A DNA stretch of 64,000 nucleotides, from positions 62,001-126,000 of the forward strand of contig NZ_JAFCKH010000002.1 in assembly GCF_018130505.1 (NCBI RefSeq), in the 5' to 3' direction. Origin of the DNA: Bradyrhizobium tropiciagri. GTDB lineage: Bacteria; Pseudomonadota; Alphaproteobacteria; Rhizobiales; Xanthobacteraceae. A program made the translations under genes and the position numbers. This document shows positions 16,205-24,533 of this stretch, in pieces (the stretch's first letter is position 1; each line of letters opens with the position of its first letter). The notes under the pieces are model-generated. The model was not told where the DNA came from. It ran no database searches and saw nothing but the letters and a program-made list of their open reading frames with translations.

Positions 16205-16218
16205 CACTCTCTCCGCCA
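16205..16218 (+). repeat. Attachment core, middle copy
   Basis: CACTCTCTCCGCCA, identical to the end of the tRNA. Together with flanking bases it shares 19 bases (GACACTCTCTCCGCCATTC, 16203-16221) with the right copy at 22644-22662. It closes element 1 and opens element 2. Confidence 0.85.
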
Positions 16219-16281
16219 TTCGGATGATCTCGTGCAGGGCTACGGCCAGTCGAGTGCGATCTTTCCCGTGTTTCTGTGTCT

Positions 16282-17093
16282 TCACGCCGGTCGTTTTGCC
16301 GACCGCTGAGCCTTGAGATAGCGCTCCACCGACTCCCGATGCTCGTCGCTCAGGTGCGCCAGCGTCTGGAGGGCCGCGGTTGCCTCCAGCGAGCTGGACA
16401 GCTCACTGCGCTCCGAGAGCCGGAGGAGGCGCTTCGTATATCTGAGAGCGAGACCGGAATTTGCGGCGATTTCGGCAGCCAGAGCATGTGTCCGGTCGAG
16501 CAGCTCGTCATCCGCGACGACCTCGGATACCAGTCCATAGCGAAGTGCAGCCGGGGCGTCGATGACGCGGCCGGAGAATGCCATTTCGGCTGCGCGCGAG
16601 TGACCGATGACACGCGGCAAAAACCAGGCGCCGCCGATGCCGGAGATCAATCCGAGTTTGACGAATGTCTCCGAAAAGCGGGCCTTGTCGGACGCGATGC
16701 GCATGTCGCACATGCAGGCGAGGTCCAATCCGGCGCCCATCGCCGGCCCGTTCACGGCCGCTATGATAGGAACTTCCGTTCCAAAGAGGCCTTCGCGAGT
16801 TTCTGAAGGGTTCGACGATAACGTTCGATGATTTCCGCGGGGCTACCCGCCATCAGGCCTTGCTTTGCCAACATGTCTTTGACGTTGCCGCCGGCGCAGA
16901 ACGCTGACCCCGCCCCGGTCAGCACGGCCACCCTGATGGTCGGATCGCCATTGACTGCTTCCAGACAATAGATGAGTTCCTCGCACTGCTCCGGCCGACT
17001 GAGCGCGTTGCGCGTCTCGGGAGCGTTCAGTGTGATCGTCAGGACGTTTGCCTTGCGTGCCGTAGTGACGAACGGTAGCGGCGCGTTGGTCAA
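16282..17093 (-). pseudogene. Enoyl-CoA hydratase/isomerase family gene, frameshifted
   Basis: The N-terminal half reads from TTG at 17093 (NAPLPFVTTARKANVLTITL, AGSAFCAGGNVKDM) and runs into a stop at 16761. The C-terminal half continues in another frame from about 16790 (FGTEVPIIAAVNGPAMGAG, then PRVIGHSRAAEMAFSGR) to the stop at 16282. The two halves join smoothly into one crotonase of about 270 residues if one base is added or lost near 16775-16795, so this is a single-nucleotide frameshift or a sequencing error. The start overlaps the stop of the CoA-transferase gene (TTGA). Intact, it would hydrate an enoyl-CoA made after CoA transfer. No protein function is expected as read. Confidence 0.82.
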
Positions 17094-18286
17094 GATCTGT
17101 CTCCCGTGAAAACGATGCCATCCGAAATGAGCGAGTCGATCTCTGCCGCCGTGAATTCGAAGCGCGCGAGAATGTCGCGCGAATGCTCCCCTACGAGTGG
17201 AGGAGGACTGGCAGGAGGCGCCGGTCCATCGAGGCCGAAGCCTGGCATGCGAAAACGACCCGCTGATGCATGCTCGATCTCGATCTCGATGCCGCTTGCG
17301 GCATATTGGTCCGAGCGCGTGACGTCCTCGTAGTTCGCTACTGGAGCGACGATGATGTCCGCTTCTTGCAAGAGAGCCAACCAATGCTGTGTCGGTTTCG
17401 AGCGAAAGACGGAATCGAGAGCGGCGCGCAATTCGGCTCTATGACTGACGCGATCGCGGTTCGTCGCAAATCGTCGATCGGACAGCAGGTCGCAACGCCC
17501 GATGACCTGGCATAGACGCTGCCATCGCGGTTCCTGGTAGGCGGCGATCATGATCCAACCGTCGCTCGTTGGCACGGCCTCGTTGAGAGCTGCGTAGGGC
17601 GCTGCACTCCCCGTGGGTTGAGGAGGCTCTCCGGAGCCGAGATATCCCGCCAACGTCAACTGCTGGATCATGAGCATCGAGTTGTAGAGGCTGATATCGA
17701 GATGGCTCCCCTGTCCGGTGACGTCGCGTTTGCGCACGGCGCTGAGGATCGCAATCGTGGCGAACATGGCAGCTGTCATGTCGGCGAAGGGGAGCGGCAC
17801 TTTTCCGGGGGTGCCATCCGGTCCTTTGATGATGCTCATGATCCCGCTCGCGGCTTGCAGGATGCCGTCTACGCCGGGGCGTTCGCGCCACGGTCCATGT
17901 TGGCCAAAAGCCGACAGCGAGCAGGTGATCAGGGCCGGCTGCAGGAGGCTCAGGCTTGCATGATCGATCCCGAGTCGTTCAGCGACTCCGGGTCTGAAAT
18001 TTTCGATCACGATGTCGACCTTTCGTACGATCCGTCTGACGATGTCGATGCCGTCGGGCTTCTTCAGGTCGACGCACAGGCCAAGCTTGTTGCGGTTCGA
18101 GGTCAGCGCGGTCAGGCTCTCCTGCCGCTGCCAGGGCGGTCCGAGGCGGCGGGCAAGTTCCCCGCCCGGCGGTTCGACCTTGATGACCGTCGCACCCAGG
18201 TCCGCCAGCCACATCGCGGCGACGGGCCCCGCGATGAGTTGGCCGAAGTCGAGCACGGTCAGGCCCGAAAGCGCGTCGGTAAGCAT
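17090..18286 (-). CDS. CaiB/BaiF family (family III) CoA-transferase
   Basis: Moves CoA between carboxylic acids, usually from succinyl-CoA, formyl-CoA or similar donors. It has 398 residues from ATG at 18286, the usual length. Family signatures: LDFGQLIAGPVAAMWLADLG, VIKVEPPGGELAR, LTSNRNKLGLCVDLK, and the candidate catalytic Asp in PLPFADMTAAM. The longer upstream extension of the frame is not supported. It is transcribed divergently from lysR and overlaps the hydratase gene by 4 bases, so the pair probably activates and then hydrates one acid. The substrate is not identifiable from sequence. Confidence 0.9.
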   Translation of the reverse strand: MLTDALSGLTVLDFGQLIAGPVAAMWLADLGATVIKVEPPGGELARRLGPPWQRQESLTALTSNRNKLGLCVDLKKPDGIDIVRRIVRKVDIVIENFRPGVAERLGIDHASLSLLQPALITCSLSAFGQHGPWRERPGVDGILQAASGIMSIIKGPDGTPGKVPLPFADMTAAMFATIAILSAVRKRDVTGQGSHLDISLYNSMLMIQQLTLAGYLGSGEPPQPTGSAAPYAALNEAVPTSDGWIMIAAYQEPRWQRLCQVIGRCDLLSDRRFATNRDRVSHRAELRAALDSVFRSKPTQHWLALLQEADIIVAPVANYEDVTRSDQYAASGIEIEIEHASAGRFRMPGFGLDGPAPPASPPPLVGEHSRDILARFEFTAAEIDSLISDGIVFTGDRS

Positions 18287-18365
18287 GGGCGGACGATCCT
18301 CTATTGCGCGGTTTGTTCTGTGTTGTGTCGCCGCCTTGCAGGTGCGGCACAATCGAGTAATCTTT

Positions 18366-18378
18366 CTCAACTGTTGAG
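18366..18378. promoter_or_regulatory. Putative LysR operator, upstream copy
   Basis: CTCAACTGTTGAG is a perfect 13-base inverted repeat in the divergent promoter region between the CoA-transferase and lysR, 13 bases before the lysR ATG. A 12/13 match to its reverse complement lies at 19285-19297 before the transporter gene. Assignment to the adjacent LysR protein is inference. Confidence 0.5.
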
Positions 18379-18391
18379 TTTTGGGACGAAG

Positions 18392-19267
18392 ATGCGCGAT
18401 CTGCCGCCTCTGAATGCCTTGGCCGCCTTCGAGATCGTCGCGCGGACCGGAAGCGTGCGGTGTGCTGCGGACGAGTTGTCCGTCACGCCGGGCGCTGTGA
18501 GCAGGCAGCTCCGTGCGCTCGAGGATCATTTTGGCGCGTCGCTCTTCGCACGCCACGGACGCGGGCTGGTCCTGACGCCGCTGGGAAGGGCGTACTTCGA
18601 GCGAGTGGCCACGCACTTTGATGGATTGCGGCGCGCGAGCGCGCTGCTGCACAGTTCATCCGGCCGTTCGGTTCTGCGGATACGGTCTTACACCACGTTC
18701 GCTACACGGTGGCTCATTTCGCGGCTCTCTCAATTTCAGCTTGCGCATCCCGATATCGACGTGCGTCTCACGACGGCGTCCGAGTGGGCCGAGTTGGGTG
18801 AGTTCGACGCAGCGATCAGACTTGGCGACGGGAAATGGGCCGATTTCGATGCAACGCCTCTCGTGCCAAACATGCTGAGGCCGGTCTGTAGCCCGGTTCT
18901 CCTGAAGAAGATGGGAGGCAGCGGCGCCGGGGACCTGCGCAAGCAGACCATCTTTCTCGTACGAGCGCGTCCGGACGACTGGGCACTTTGGTGCGAAAGT
19001 GCAGCGATCGACTTTGCGACGTTTACTCGGCGGAAGGAGATGGAGAGTTCGGCGTTGGCATATTTGGCTGCCATCGAGGGGCGCGGCGTCGCCCTTGCCC
19101 AGACTGTTCTGGTCGATGACGAACTCCGTACCGGCTCGCTCGTGCCTGCTCACGATCACGTTCTCGATCGGGCCAAGTTCACCTATTACCTGGTTTCCGA
19201 TCAGAGATCGCAAAAGCAGGAAACATTGGCGCGCCTGCGCCGCTGGCTCGGTCCGAGCGTACTCTGA
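18392..19267 (+). CDS. LysR-family transcriptional regulator
   Basis: A 291-residue regulator. The N-terminal winged helix-turn-helix is LPPLNALAAFEIVARTGSVR then AADELSVTPGAVSRQLRAL, the GcvA-like subgroup pattern; the effector-binding domain spans about 90-290. ATG at 18392 is the conserved family start (MRDLPPLNAL), so the longer open frame upstream is not used. It is divergent from the CoA-transferase/hydratase genes and precedes the transporter and dehydrogenase, so it most likely controls both arms of the cassette, with an acid or CoA ester as inducer. Two near-identical palindromes flank its gene. Confidence 0.92.
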   Translation: MRDLPPLNALAAFEIVARTGSVRCAADELSVTPGAVSRQLRALEDHFGASLFARHGRGLVLTPLGRAYFERVATHFDGLRRASALLHSSSGRSVLRIRSYTTFATRWLISRLSQFQLAHPDIDVRLTTASEWAELGEFDAAIRLGDGKWADFDATPLVPNMLRPVCSPVLLKKMGGSGAGDLRKQTIFLVRARPDDWALWCESAAIDFATFTRRKEMESSALAYLAAIEGRGVALAQTVLVDDELRTGSLVPAHDHVLDRAKFTYYLVSDQRSQKQETLARLRRWLGPSVL

Positions 19268-19284
19268 TCGATCGTTTCCTTCGG

Positions 19285-19297
19285 CTCAACAGTTGCG
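19285..19297. promoter_or_regulatory. Putative LysR operator, downstream copy
   Basis: CTCAACAGTTGCG differs by one base from the reverse complement of the palindrome at 18366-18378. It lies 18 bases after the lysR stop and about 220 bases before the MHS transporter start, where an activator site for the second transcription unit would be expected. Confidence 0.42.
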
Positions 19298-19515
19298 CAA
19301 GTTTACTCGCTGGTCCTTCCTCAGCGTACGGCTACCTTGCTCGGGCAAGTGAAAATCTTGTTCGCGAGGCGACGCTCTAGACCAGCGAAGCCGGCACTCG
19401 GAGTTCACGTACCGGCCAATTTCGTGTTTCCGCGATCAGGCTGAGACGGTGCATCGATTGCCGAAAGCGCAGTGGCGCCCTTCGCGCGGTGATAAATTGA
19501 AGGGAGGAGTCCGGT

Positions 19516-20919
19516 ATGCCCGCTGGTCGTTCAAGGACGATGTCGACCATCGTATTTTCTTCCAGCCTCGGCACGATGCTGGAGTACTACGATTTCTTCG
19601 TCTACGTCGCGCTCACTCCGGTACTGGCAAAACTGTTCTTTCCGGTGACGGATCCCGCGGCCGGCGCGCTGATTTCGGCCGCAGGTTTCGGCGCCGCGTT
19701 TCTCGCGCGCCCCATTGGGACCCTCATCTTCAGCCCGATGGCGGACAGGGTGGGACGCAAGAAGACGTTCATCATCACGCTCACGCTCATGGGCGTCGCG
19801 ACCATGCTGATGGGATGTCTGCCCGGCTACGGGGCGGTTGGCCTGGCCGCCCCCTCGGCCTTGTTGGCGCTTCGGATCACCCAGGGGATCGCCCTGGGAG
19901 GAGAATATGGTTCGGCCGCGGTCTATGTGATGGAGCACGCACCTCCGCGCAAGCGCGGCTTCTTCACGAGCGCGCTTCAAAGCACAGCCGCATTTGGGTT
20001 GCTTGTGGCGATCGTCCTCGTCACGGCGTTGAAGTTCGGTCTCAGTCCCGAGAATTTCGAGAGCTGGGGTTGGCGAATTCCATTTCTCATTTCCGCGCCC
20101 ATTGTCGTAGTCGCAATCGCGATCCGCTTGAGCATGGATGAGACCCCCGTATTCACGAAGCTTCAGCAATCGGGGCAGCTAACGACGTCTCCACTCGCGG
20201 AGACACTCAAGAGCAGACAGTCGTGGAAAGGGATCCTGCTCGCGATTTTCGGCGCGCAAGGCGGCACCTCTGTCTCGTTATATACTTCAATCGTCTACAT
20301 GCTCTTCTTTCTTCAGAACGTGCTCAAGATCGACGCGACGACGGCGAACTTGTGCGTTGGCGTCGCCGTGATCGTGGCCACGCCTTTCTACCCCGCATTC
20401 GGCGCGCTCTCGGACAGATGGGGCCGCGCAAGAACAATGCTGACTGGCATCGTGCTCTGGATGCTGGTCGCCTACCCAGCCTTCGCGCGAATCAGTGGCG
20501 CTGCCCAGCATGAAGCGTGGGGGGAGGTGGCGACTCTGATCAGTGTGCTCGCAATCTTGACCGCTATGATCATGGCGCCGTTGCCGGCGTTCATCTCCGA
20601 GTGCTTCCCCCCTCAAATGAGGGCTACTGGATTCGGTTTGGCGCAGCAGCTCGGGAACGTCCTGTTCGGTGGCTTTCTGCCTCTGATATCGCTGTCGCTC
20701 GTGAATTGGTCGGGAAATCCGTTGGCGGGTGTCATTTATTCGATAGCTTCGCTGATTCCGTGCGCCTTGGTTACATGGCTGTGGGCGATCAAGGCCGAGA
20801 ATGCTTCAACTGTAATCGGTGAAAGTGACTCTGCGCCCGAACCACACAAGGCTTCCTTTCCGCCGATGACGTCGGAGATCCACGCCGCAGCAGCGATGCC
20901 TTATTCAAAGGCGGACTGA
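19516..20919 (+). CDS. MHS-family MFS transporter (metabolite:H+ symporter)
   Basis: A 467-residue inner-membrane transporter with 12 predicted helices. Signatures of the MHS subgroup are SSSLGTMLEYYDFFVYV at the start, the MADRVGRKKT loop, RITQGIALGGEYGSAAVYVM, HAPPRKRGFFTS and WGWRIPFLISAP. Relatives (ShiA, KgtP, ProP) carry carboxylates or compatible solutes. As a member of an island with CoA-transferase and aldehyde dehydrogenase genes it probably imports the carboxylic acid that the cassette degrades. The frame opens just before a conserved start with GGAGG about 10 bases upstream. Confidence 0.92.
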   Translation: MPAGRSRTMSTIVFSSSLGTMLEYYDFFVYVALTPVLAKLFFPVTDPAAGALISAAGFGAAFLARPIGTLIFSPMADRVGRKKTFIITLTLMGVATMLMGCLPGYGAVGLAAPSALLALRITQGIALGGEYGSAAVYVMEHAPPRKRGFFTSALQSTAAFGLLVAIVLVTALKFGLSPENFESWGWRIPFLISAPIVVVAIAIRLSMDETPVFTKLQQSGQLTTSPLAETLKSRQSWKGILLAIFGAQGGTSVSLYTSIVYMLFFLQNVLKIDATTANLCVGVAVIVATPFYPAFGALSDRWGRARTMLTGIVLWMLVAYPAFARISGAAQHEAWGEVATLISVLAILTAMIMAPLPAFISECFPPQMRATGFGLAQQLGNVLFGGFLPLISLSLVNWSGNPLAGVIYSIASLIPCALVTWLWAIKAENASTVIGESDSAPEPHKASFPPMTSEIHAAAAMPYSKAD

Positions 20920-21066
20920 ATCAATTTCGCGGCGAGCTTGGGGCTCGCCAGCGAAGGACGCCGAAAGTTTACCGTGGGTTTTACTCGGGTGGCTTTGTAG
21001 TGCGTCAATCGCGCGAGCCAAACGCACGGACCGAAAGACTCAATCAGATCCAGAAAAGGAAGAAAG

Positions 21067-22455
21067 ATGATCAAGGTTTTCAACCCGGCCGATGGCACTG
21101 TCGTCGGCGAAGCGCCCGAGATGACACTCGGCGAGGTGAAAGCGGCAGTCGATCGAACCTGCGCCGCGTTTCCGGTCTGGTCGCGCACGCTCGCGAAGGA
21201 GCGAAGCGACCTCCTTCGTCGATGGTTCGAGCTCGTCAGAGACGACAAGCGCATGTTTGCCGAAATCATGGTCAAGGAGAATGGCAAATGTCTATCTGAA
21301 GCCGTGGGCGAGATCGATTATGGACTCGGCTTCGTCGAGTGGTATGCTGAGGAAGCCAAGCGCGTGTACGGCGATACGATTCCGACGCACGCCAGCAATG
21401 CCGTGGTTCTTGTGGTCAAGGAGCCGGTCGGTCCGACGGCAGCGATCACGCCATGGAACTTCCCGTTCATGATGATCACTCGGAAGATTGCGACCGCGCT
21501 TGCCGCCGGCTGCACGATGATCATCAAGCCCTCGGAAGAGACGCCGCTCACGGCCTACAAGCTGCTGGAATATGCGCGGAGAGCCGGCATTCCCGAGGGC
21601 GTCTTCGAGATGGTAACCGGAAATCCGAGAGAAATCGGCGAGGTCTTCACGAGCGATTCGCGCATCCGCAAGATCTCGTTCACGGGATCCACCGCCGTGG
21701 GCAAGTTACTGGCGGCCGCTTGCGGCAAGGACCTCAAGAAGATGACGCTCGAGCTGGGCGGCAATGCGCCCTTTATCGTCTTCGACGATGCCGAATTCGA
21801 TAACGCCGTCGCCGGCATCGTCTCGGCGAAGCTTAGGAATTCCGGCCAGGTCTGCATCTCGCCCAACCGCATCTATGTGCAGAGTGGCATCCATGATCGT
21901 TTCGTCACTGCGGTCAAGGAGAAGGTCGCGGAGATCCGTGTCGATCAGGGCCTGCAGGAGCAGTTCGTGGTCGGTCCGATGGTCAACAAAGCGGGCTACG
22001 ACAAGGTTGTCGAGCTCGTGGAGGGCGCGAGGAGGAGCGGAGCCAAGGTGGTGCTTGGCGGCAAGGCACACGAAAAGGGTGGCCTGTTCTATGAGCCAAC
22101 CATTCTCACCGAACTGGATGATGGCATGAGGGTAGCCCGGACCGAGATCTTCGGGCCGGTCTTCTCCATTTACCGCTTCGAAACAGAGGAAGAAGTGTTG
22201 AAGCGGGCGAACAGCACGGAATATGGGCTCGTCGCCTACGCCTACACGCGTGCACTCGGCCGGGCTTTCCGCCTGTCCCGAGAAATTGAGGCCGGAATGG
22301 TGATCCTGAACTCGGGTTCGGTAGGTACCGCATCTGTCCCGTTCGGAGGTGTCAAGCATTCGGGCTACGGCCGCGAGGGCAGCTACTACGGAATCGAGGA
22401 ATATTTGGAGGTCAAATACGTGCTCATGAGTGGCCTTGGCCGCGAGGAACCATAG
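21067..22455 (+). CDS. NAD(P)-dependent aldehyde dehydrogenase, succinate-semialdehyde-dehydrogenase-like
   Basis: Oxidises an aldehyde to its carboxylic acid with NAD(P). It is 462 residues; key sites are ITPWNFPFMMITRKIATALA (cofactor pocket), KPSEETPL, FTGSTAVGK, the general base Glu in LELGGNAPFIVF and the nucleophile Cys in SGQVCISPNR. These follow the GabD subgroup, although the VCISPNR context differs from the usual TCVCANR. A good GGAAG-type ribosome site precedes ATG 21067. With CoA-transferase, hydratase and an MHS carrier it suggests breakdown of a short dicarboxylic or hydroxy acid. Succinate semialdehyde is a candidate substrate, not a proven one. Confidence 0.9.
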   Translation: MIKVFNPADGTVVGEAPEMTLGEVKAAVDRTCAAFPVWSRTLAKERSDLLRRWFELVRDDKRMFAEIMVKENGKCLSEAVGEIDYGLGFVEWYAEEAKRVYGDTIPTHASNAVVLVVKEPVGPTAAITPWNFPFMMITRKIATALAAGCTMIIKPSEETPLTAYKLLEYARRAGIPEGVFEMVTGNPREIGEVFTSDSRIRKISFTGSTAVGKLLAAACGKDLKKMTLELGGNAPFIVFDDAEFDNAVAGIVSAKLRNSGQVCISPNRIYVQSGIHDRFVTAVKEKVAEIRVDQGLQEQFVVGPMVNKAGYDKVVELVEGARRSGAKVVLGGKAHEKGGLFYEPTILTELDDGMRVARTEIFGPVFSIYRFETEEEVLKRANSTEYGLVAYAYTRALGRAFRLSREIEAGMVILNSGSVGTASVPFGGVKHSGYGREGSYYGIEEYLEVKYVLMSGLGREEP

Positions 22456-22645
22456 GAGGTGTGCTACCGGATTGAATGGAAGTTTTGGACAGGACCTTTT
22501 TAAGTTTCGGGCGGGCGCTCTCCGCGGCGTGATTCTGAAGTTACCGTTTGTCGGAAGCGCCCCCCGTTTGCGGCCGTAGCCCTAACCGTGGGTCTTGGTC
22601 TGGAAAGGCCAAAGAACGCTTATCTTTTCAATAGGGATTGACTGA

Positions 22646-22659
22646 CACTCTCTCCGCCA
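22646..22659 (+). repeat. Attachment core, right copy
   Basis: Third copy of CACTCTCTCCGCCA, marking the right end of the tandem array and the return to chromosomal backbone. The gap 22456-22738 around it holds no gene. Confidence 0.82.
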
Positions 22660-22738
22660 TTCTGTACTCACCGCTTTCATCGGGGCGGGTGATTGCCAGC
22701 AGATTTGGCGACAGGGACAGCAGCTTCTTGCTCTTATC

Positions 22739-22912
22739 TTACTCGGTCCAGGTGCGGTCTCCGCACTGCTCGCATTCAAACGTATGAATGACGACCCCGC
22801 TTTCCGTTTCCATGATCGTTCTGACGAGGGTGAGCCTCAATCCGCAGAAGCGGCAATCATGATGTGATCGGTCCGCGACGGTGGCGATCTTCTCGGCTCG
22901 AAATAGATCCAC
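22739..22912 (-). CDS. Small zinc-ribbon-like protein
   Basis: The C-terminal 40 residues have two CxxC knuckles, CRFCG and CEQCG, spaced 27 residues apart around LRLTLVRTI, a treble-clef or zinc-ribbon layout common in small rhizobial proteins. The GTG at 22912 gives 57 residues; the frame is open further upstream to 23212, but that part looks non-coding. No clear ribosome site was found, so the start is uncertain. Function unknown; protein or nucleic-acid binding is the usual inference for such ribbons. Confidence 0.5.
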   Translation of the reverse strand: MDLFRAEKIATVADRSHHDCRFCGLRLTLVRTIMETESGVVIHTFECEQCGDRTWTE

Positions 22913-23298
22913 GGTGGTCGCGCTATCGTCTTTGGAAGTGGGAACTGATCTTGCATTTCGGGCATGCGTTGCATTTACATTCGACTGGCGGGGTGCTCGA
23001 CCAGCGCCGGTCGCCCATGTAAGCCATCGAAGGAAGCCCGTCATTCGCGACGGGTTCAGGGCCAGGGCATAACTCGCCTGAAGCTTACGGCGATTTACGT
23101 TCGCGCGGTGTGGCGCAATCCACACTGTGGACAACAATGCAGCATCAGTGGAACACGCACTTATAGTGTTCTTGCCAAGCGCCTTGCACGCTGCGAGTGC
23201 AGCCGCTCCCACTTAGAAGCAGGCTCACGGAGTCGATTGCAGCTGTCGAGAAGCGGCGACCACCAGCAAACGCCACGCGCGCTCCGATCGCGACGATC
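22913..23298. other. Intergenic region without supported gene
   Basis: An upstream continuation of the zinc-ribbon frame covers part of this stretch but shows no protein-like pattern. No hairpin terminator or known repeat was noticed. Confidence 0.4.
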
Positions 23299-24321
23299 TC
23301 ACCGCCACCCGAGCGCCGGCGCCACATGGGTCAGGATCGCCTCGATCACATGCGCGTTGTAGGCGACGCCGAGCTGGTTCGGCACCGTCAGCAGCAGCGT
23401 GTCGGCCTCGGCGATCGCCTCGTCCTTCTTCAGCTGTTCGATCAGTGCATCGGGCTCGGCGGCGTAGCTGCGGCCGAAGATGGCGCGGGTTTGCGGGTCG
23501 ATGAAGCCGATCTGGTCTTCCTCCTCGCGACCGCCACCGAAATAGGCGCGGTCGCGATCGTCGATCAGCGCGAAGATGCTGCGGCTCACCGAGACGCGCG
23601 GCTCGCGCGTGTGGCCGGCCTCCTTCCAGGCAGCGCGGTAGGCGCGAATCTGCGCGGCCTGCTGGATGTGGAAGGCCTCGCCGGTCTCGTCGCTCTTCAG
23701 CGTCGAGCTCTGCAGGTTCATGCCGAGCTTCGCGGCCCAGACCGCGGTCGCGTTGGAGCCGGCGCCCCACCAGATGCGCTCGCGCAGACCCTTTGACGTG
23801 GGCTCGAGCCGCAGCAGCCCGGGCGGGTTTGGAAACATCGGCTGCGGATTGGGCTGCGCAAAACCTTCGCCACGCAGCATGTCGAGGAAGATCTGGGCGT
23901 GACGCCGCCCCATGTCGGCATCGCTCTCGCCCTCGGCCGGCTGATAGCCGAAATAGCGCCAGCCATCGATCACCTGCTCGGGCGAGCCGCGGCTGATGCC
24001 GAGCTGCAGCCGCTCGCCGGCGATCATGTCGGCGGCGCTGGCGTCCTCCACCATGTAGAGCGGATTCTCGTAGCGCATGTCGATCACAGCGGTGCCGATC
24101 TCGATGCGGCGGGTCTTCGCGCCGACCGCGGCCAGCAGCGGGAACGGCGAGGCGAGCTGGCGCGCGAAGTGATGGACCCGGAAATAGGCGCCGTCGGCGC
24201 CGAGCTGTTCGGCGGCGACGGCGAGCTCGATCGATTGCAGCAGCGTATCCGCGGCCGAGCGGGTCTGCGATTGCGGGGAGGGCGTCCAGTGCCCGAACGA
24301 AAGGAAGCCGATTTTCTTCAT
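23299..24321 (-). CDS. LLM class flavin-dependent oxidoreductase
   Basis: A 340-residue luciferase-like monooxygenase with a TIM-barrel fold that uses reduced flavin and O2. Typical segments: KIGFLSFGHW at the N-terminus, AAEQLGADGAYFRVHHFAR, RIEIGTAVIDMRYENPLYM, and GERLQLGISRGSPEQVIDGW. A short insert (FGGGREEEDQIGFIDPQTRA) marks a subgroup common in rhizobia. It is a lone gene; the substrate is unknown. It needs a flavin reductase from elsewhere. Confidence 0.9.
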   Translation of the reverse strand: MKKIGFLSFGHWTPSPQSQTRSAADTLLQSIELAVAAEQLGADGAYFRVHHFARQLASPFPLLAAVGAKTRRIEIGTAVIDMRYENPLYMVEDASAADMIAGERLQLGISRGSPEQVIDGWRYFGYQPAEGESDADMGRRHAQIFLDMLRGEGFAQPNPQPMFPNPPGLLRLEPTSKGLRERIWWGAGSNATAVWAAKLGMNLQSSTLKSDETGEAFHIQQAAQIRAYRAAWKEAGHTREPRVSVSRSIFALIDDRDRAYFGGGREEEDQIGFIDPQTRAIFGRSYAAEPDALIEQLKKDEAIAEADTLLLTVPNQLGVAYNAHVIEAILTHVAPALGWR

Positions 24322-24533
24322 TGGGGCAGTCTACCGATATGCGGATGGCTTTGCGATCATCTCGATGATCCCATGGCCGTGATGTGTTCGATCTGGGTCG
24401 CATCGACCGATCTTCTCAACCATTCCTCAAGCATCCCGCGCGGGAAATGGCCATTCCTGGGCGATTCTATCGCGAAGTGGCCAGGAGGCGCCTATGTTTG
24501 ATAGGGGCGCAGCTGCGTCCGTGTGTCGTGGTG

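Larger units (their letters stand above)
4353..16218. mobile_element. Element 1: tRNA-Ser-integrated satellite-like element with defence cargo
   Basis: The element is bounded by two direct copies of CACTCTCTCCGCCA (4353-4366 in the tRNA, and 16205-16218). It contains a P4-type tyrosine integrase next to the distal copy, an AlpA-family regulator, a primase-polymerase, a type III RM operon with a GIY-YIG nuclease, and a dual-OB/DUF488/DUF488 operon. GC is visibly lower than in the flanks. There are no capsid, tail, terminase, relaxase or type IV secretion genes, so it cannot transfer alone by any route seen here. The 11.85 kb size and the int/alpA/primase core resemble P4-like or PICI-like satellites; that class assignment is inference. 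Confidence 0.85.
16205..22659. mobile_element. Element 2: integrase-less catabolic island in tandem
   Basis: A 6.4 kb segment flanked by direct copies of the tRNA-Ser 3' end. It carries enoyl-CoA hydratase (frameshifted), CoA-transferase, lysR, an MHS transporter and an aldehyde dehydrogenase. No recombinase is present, so it is a passenger, a remnant, or depends on the integrase of element 1. The two segments could also leave together as one unit of about 18.3 kb. Whether it arrived separately cannot be decided from this window. Confidence 0.7.
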
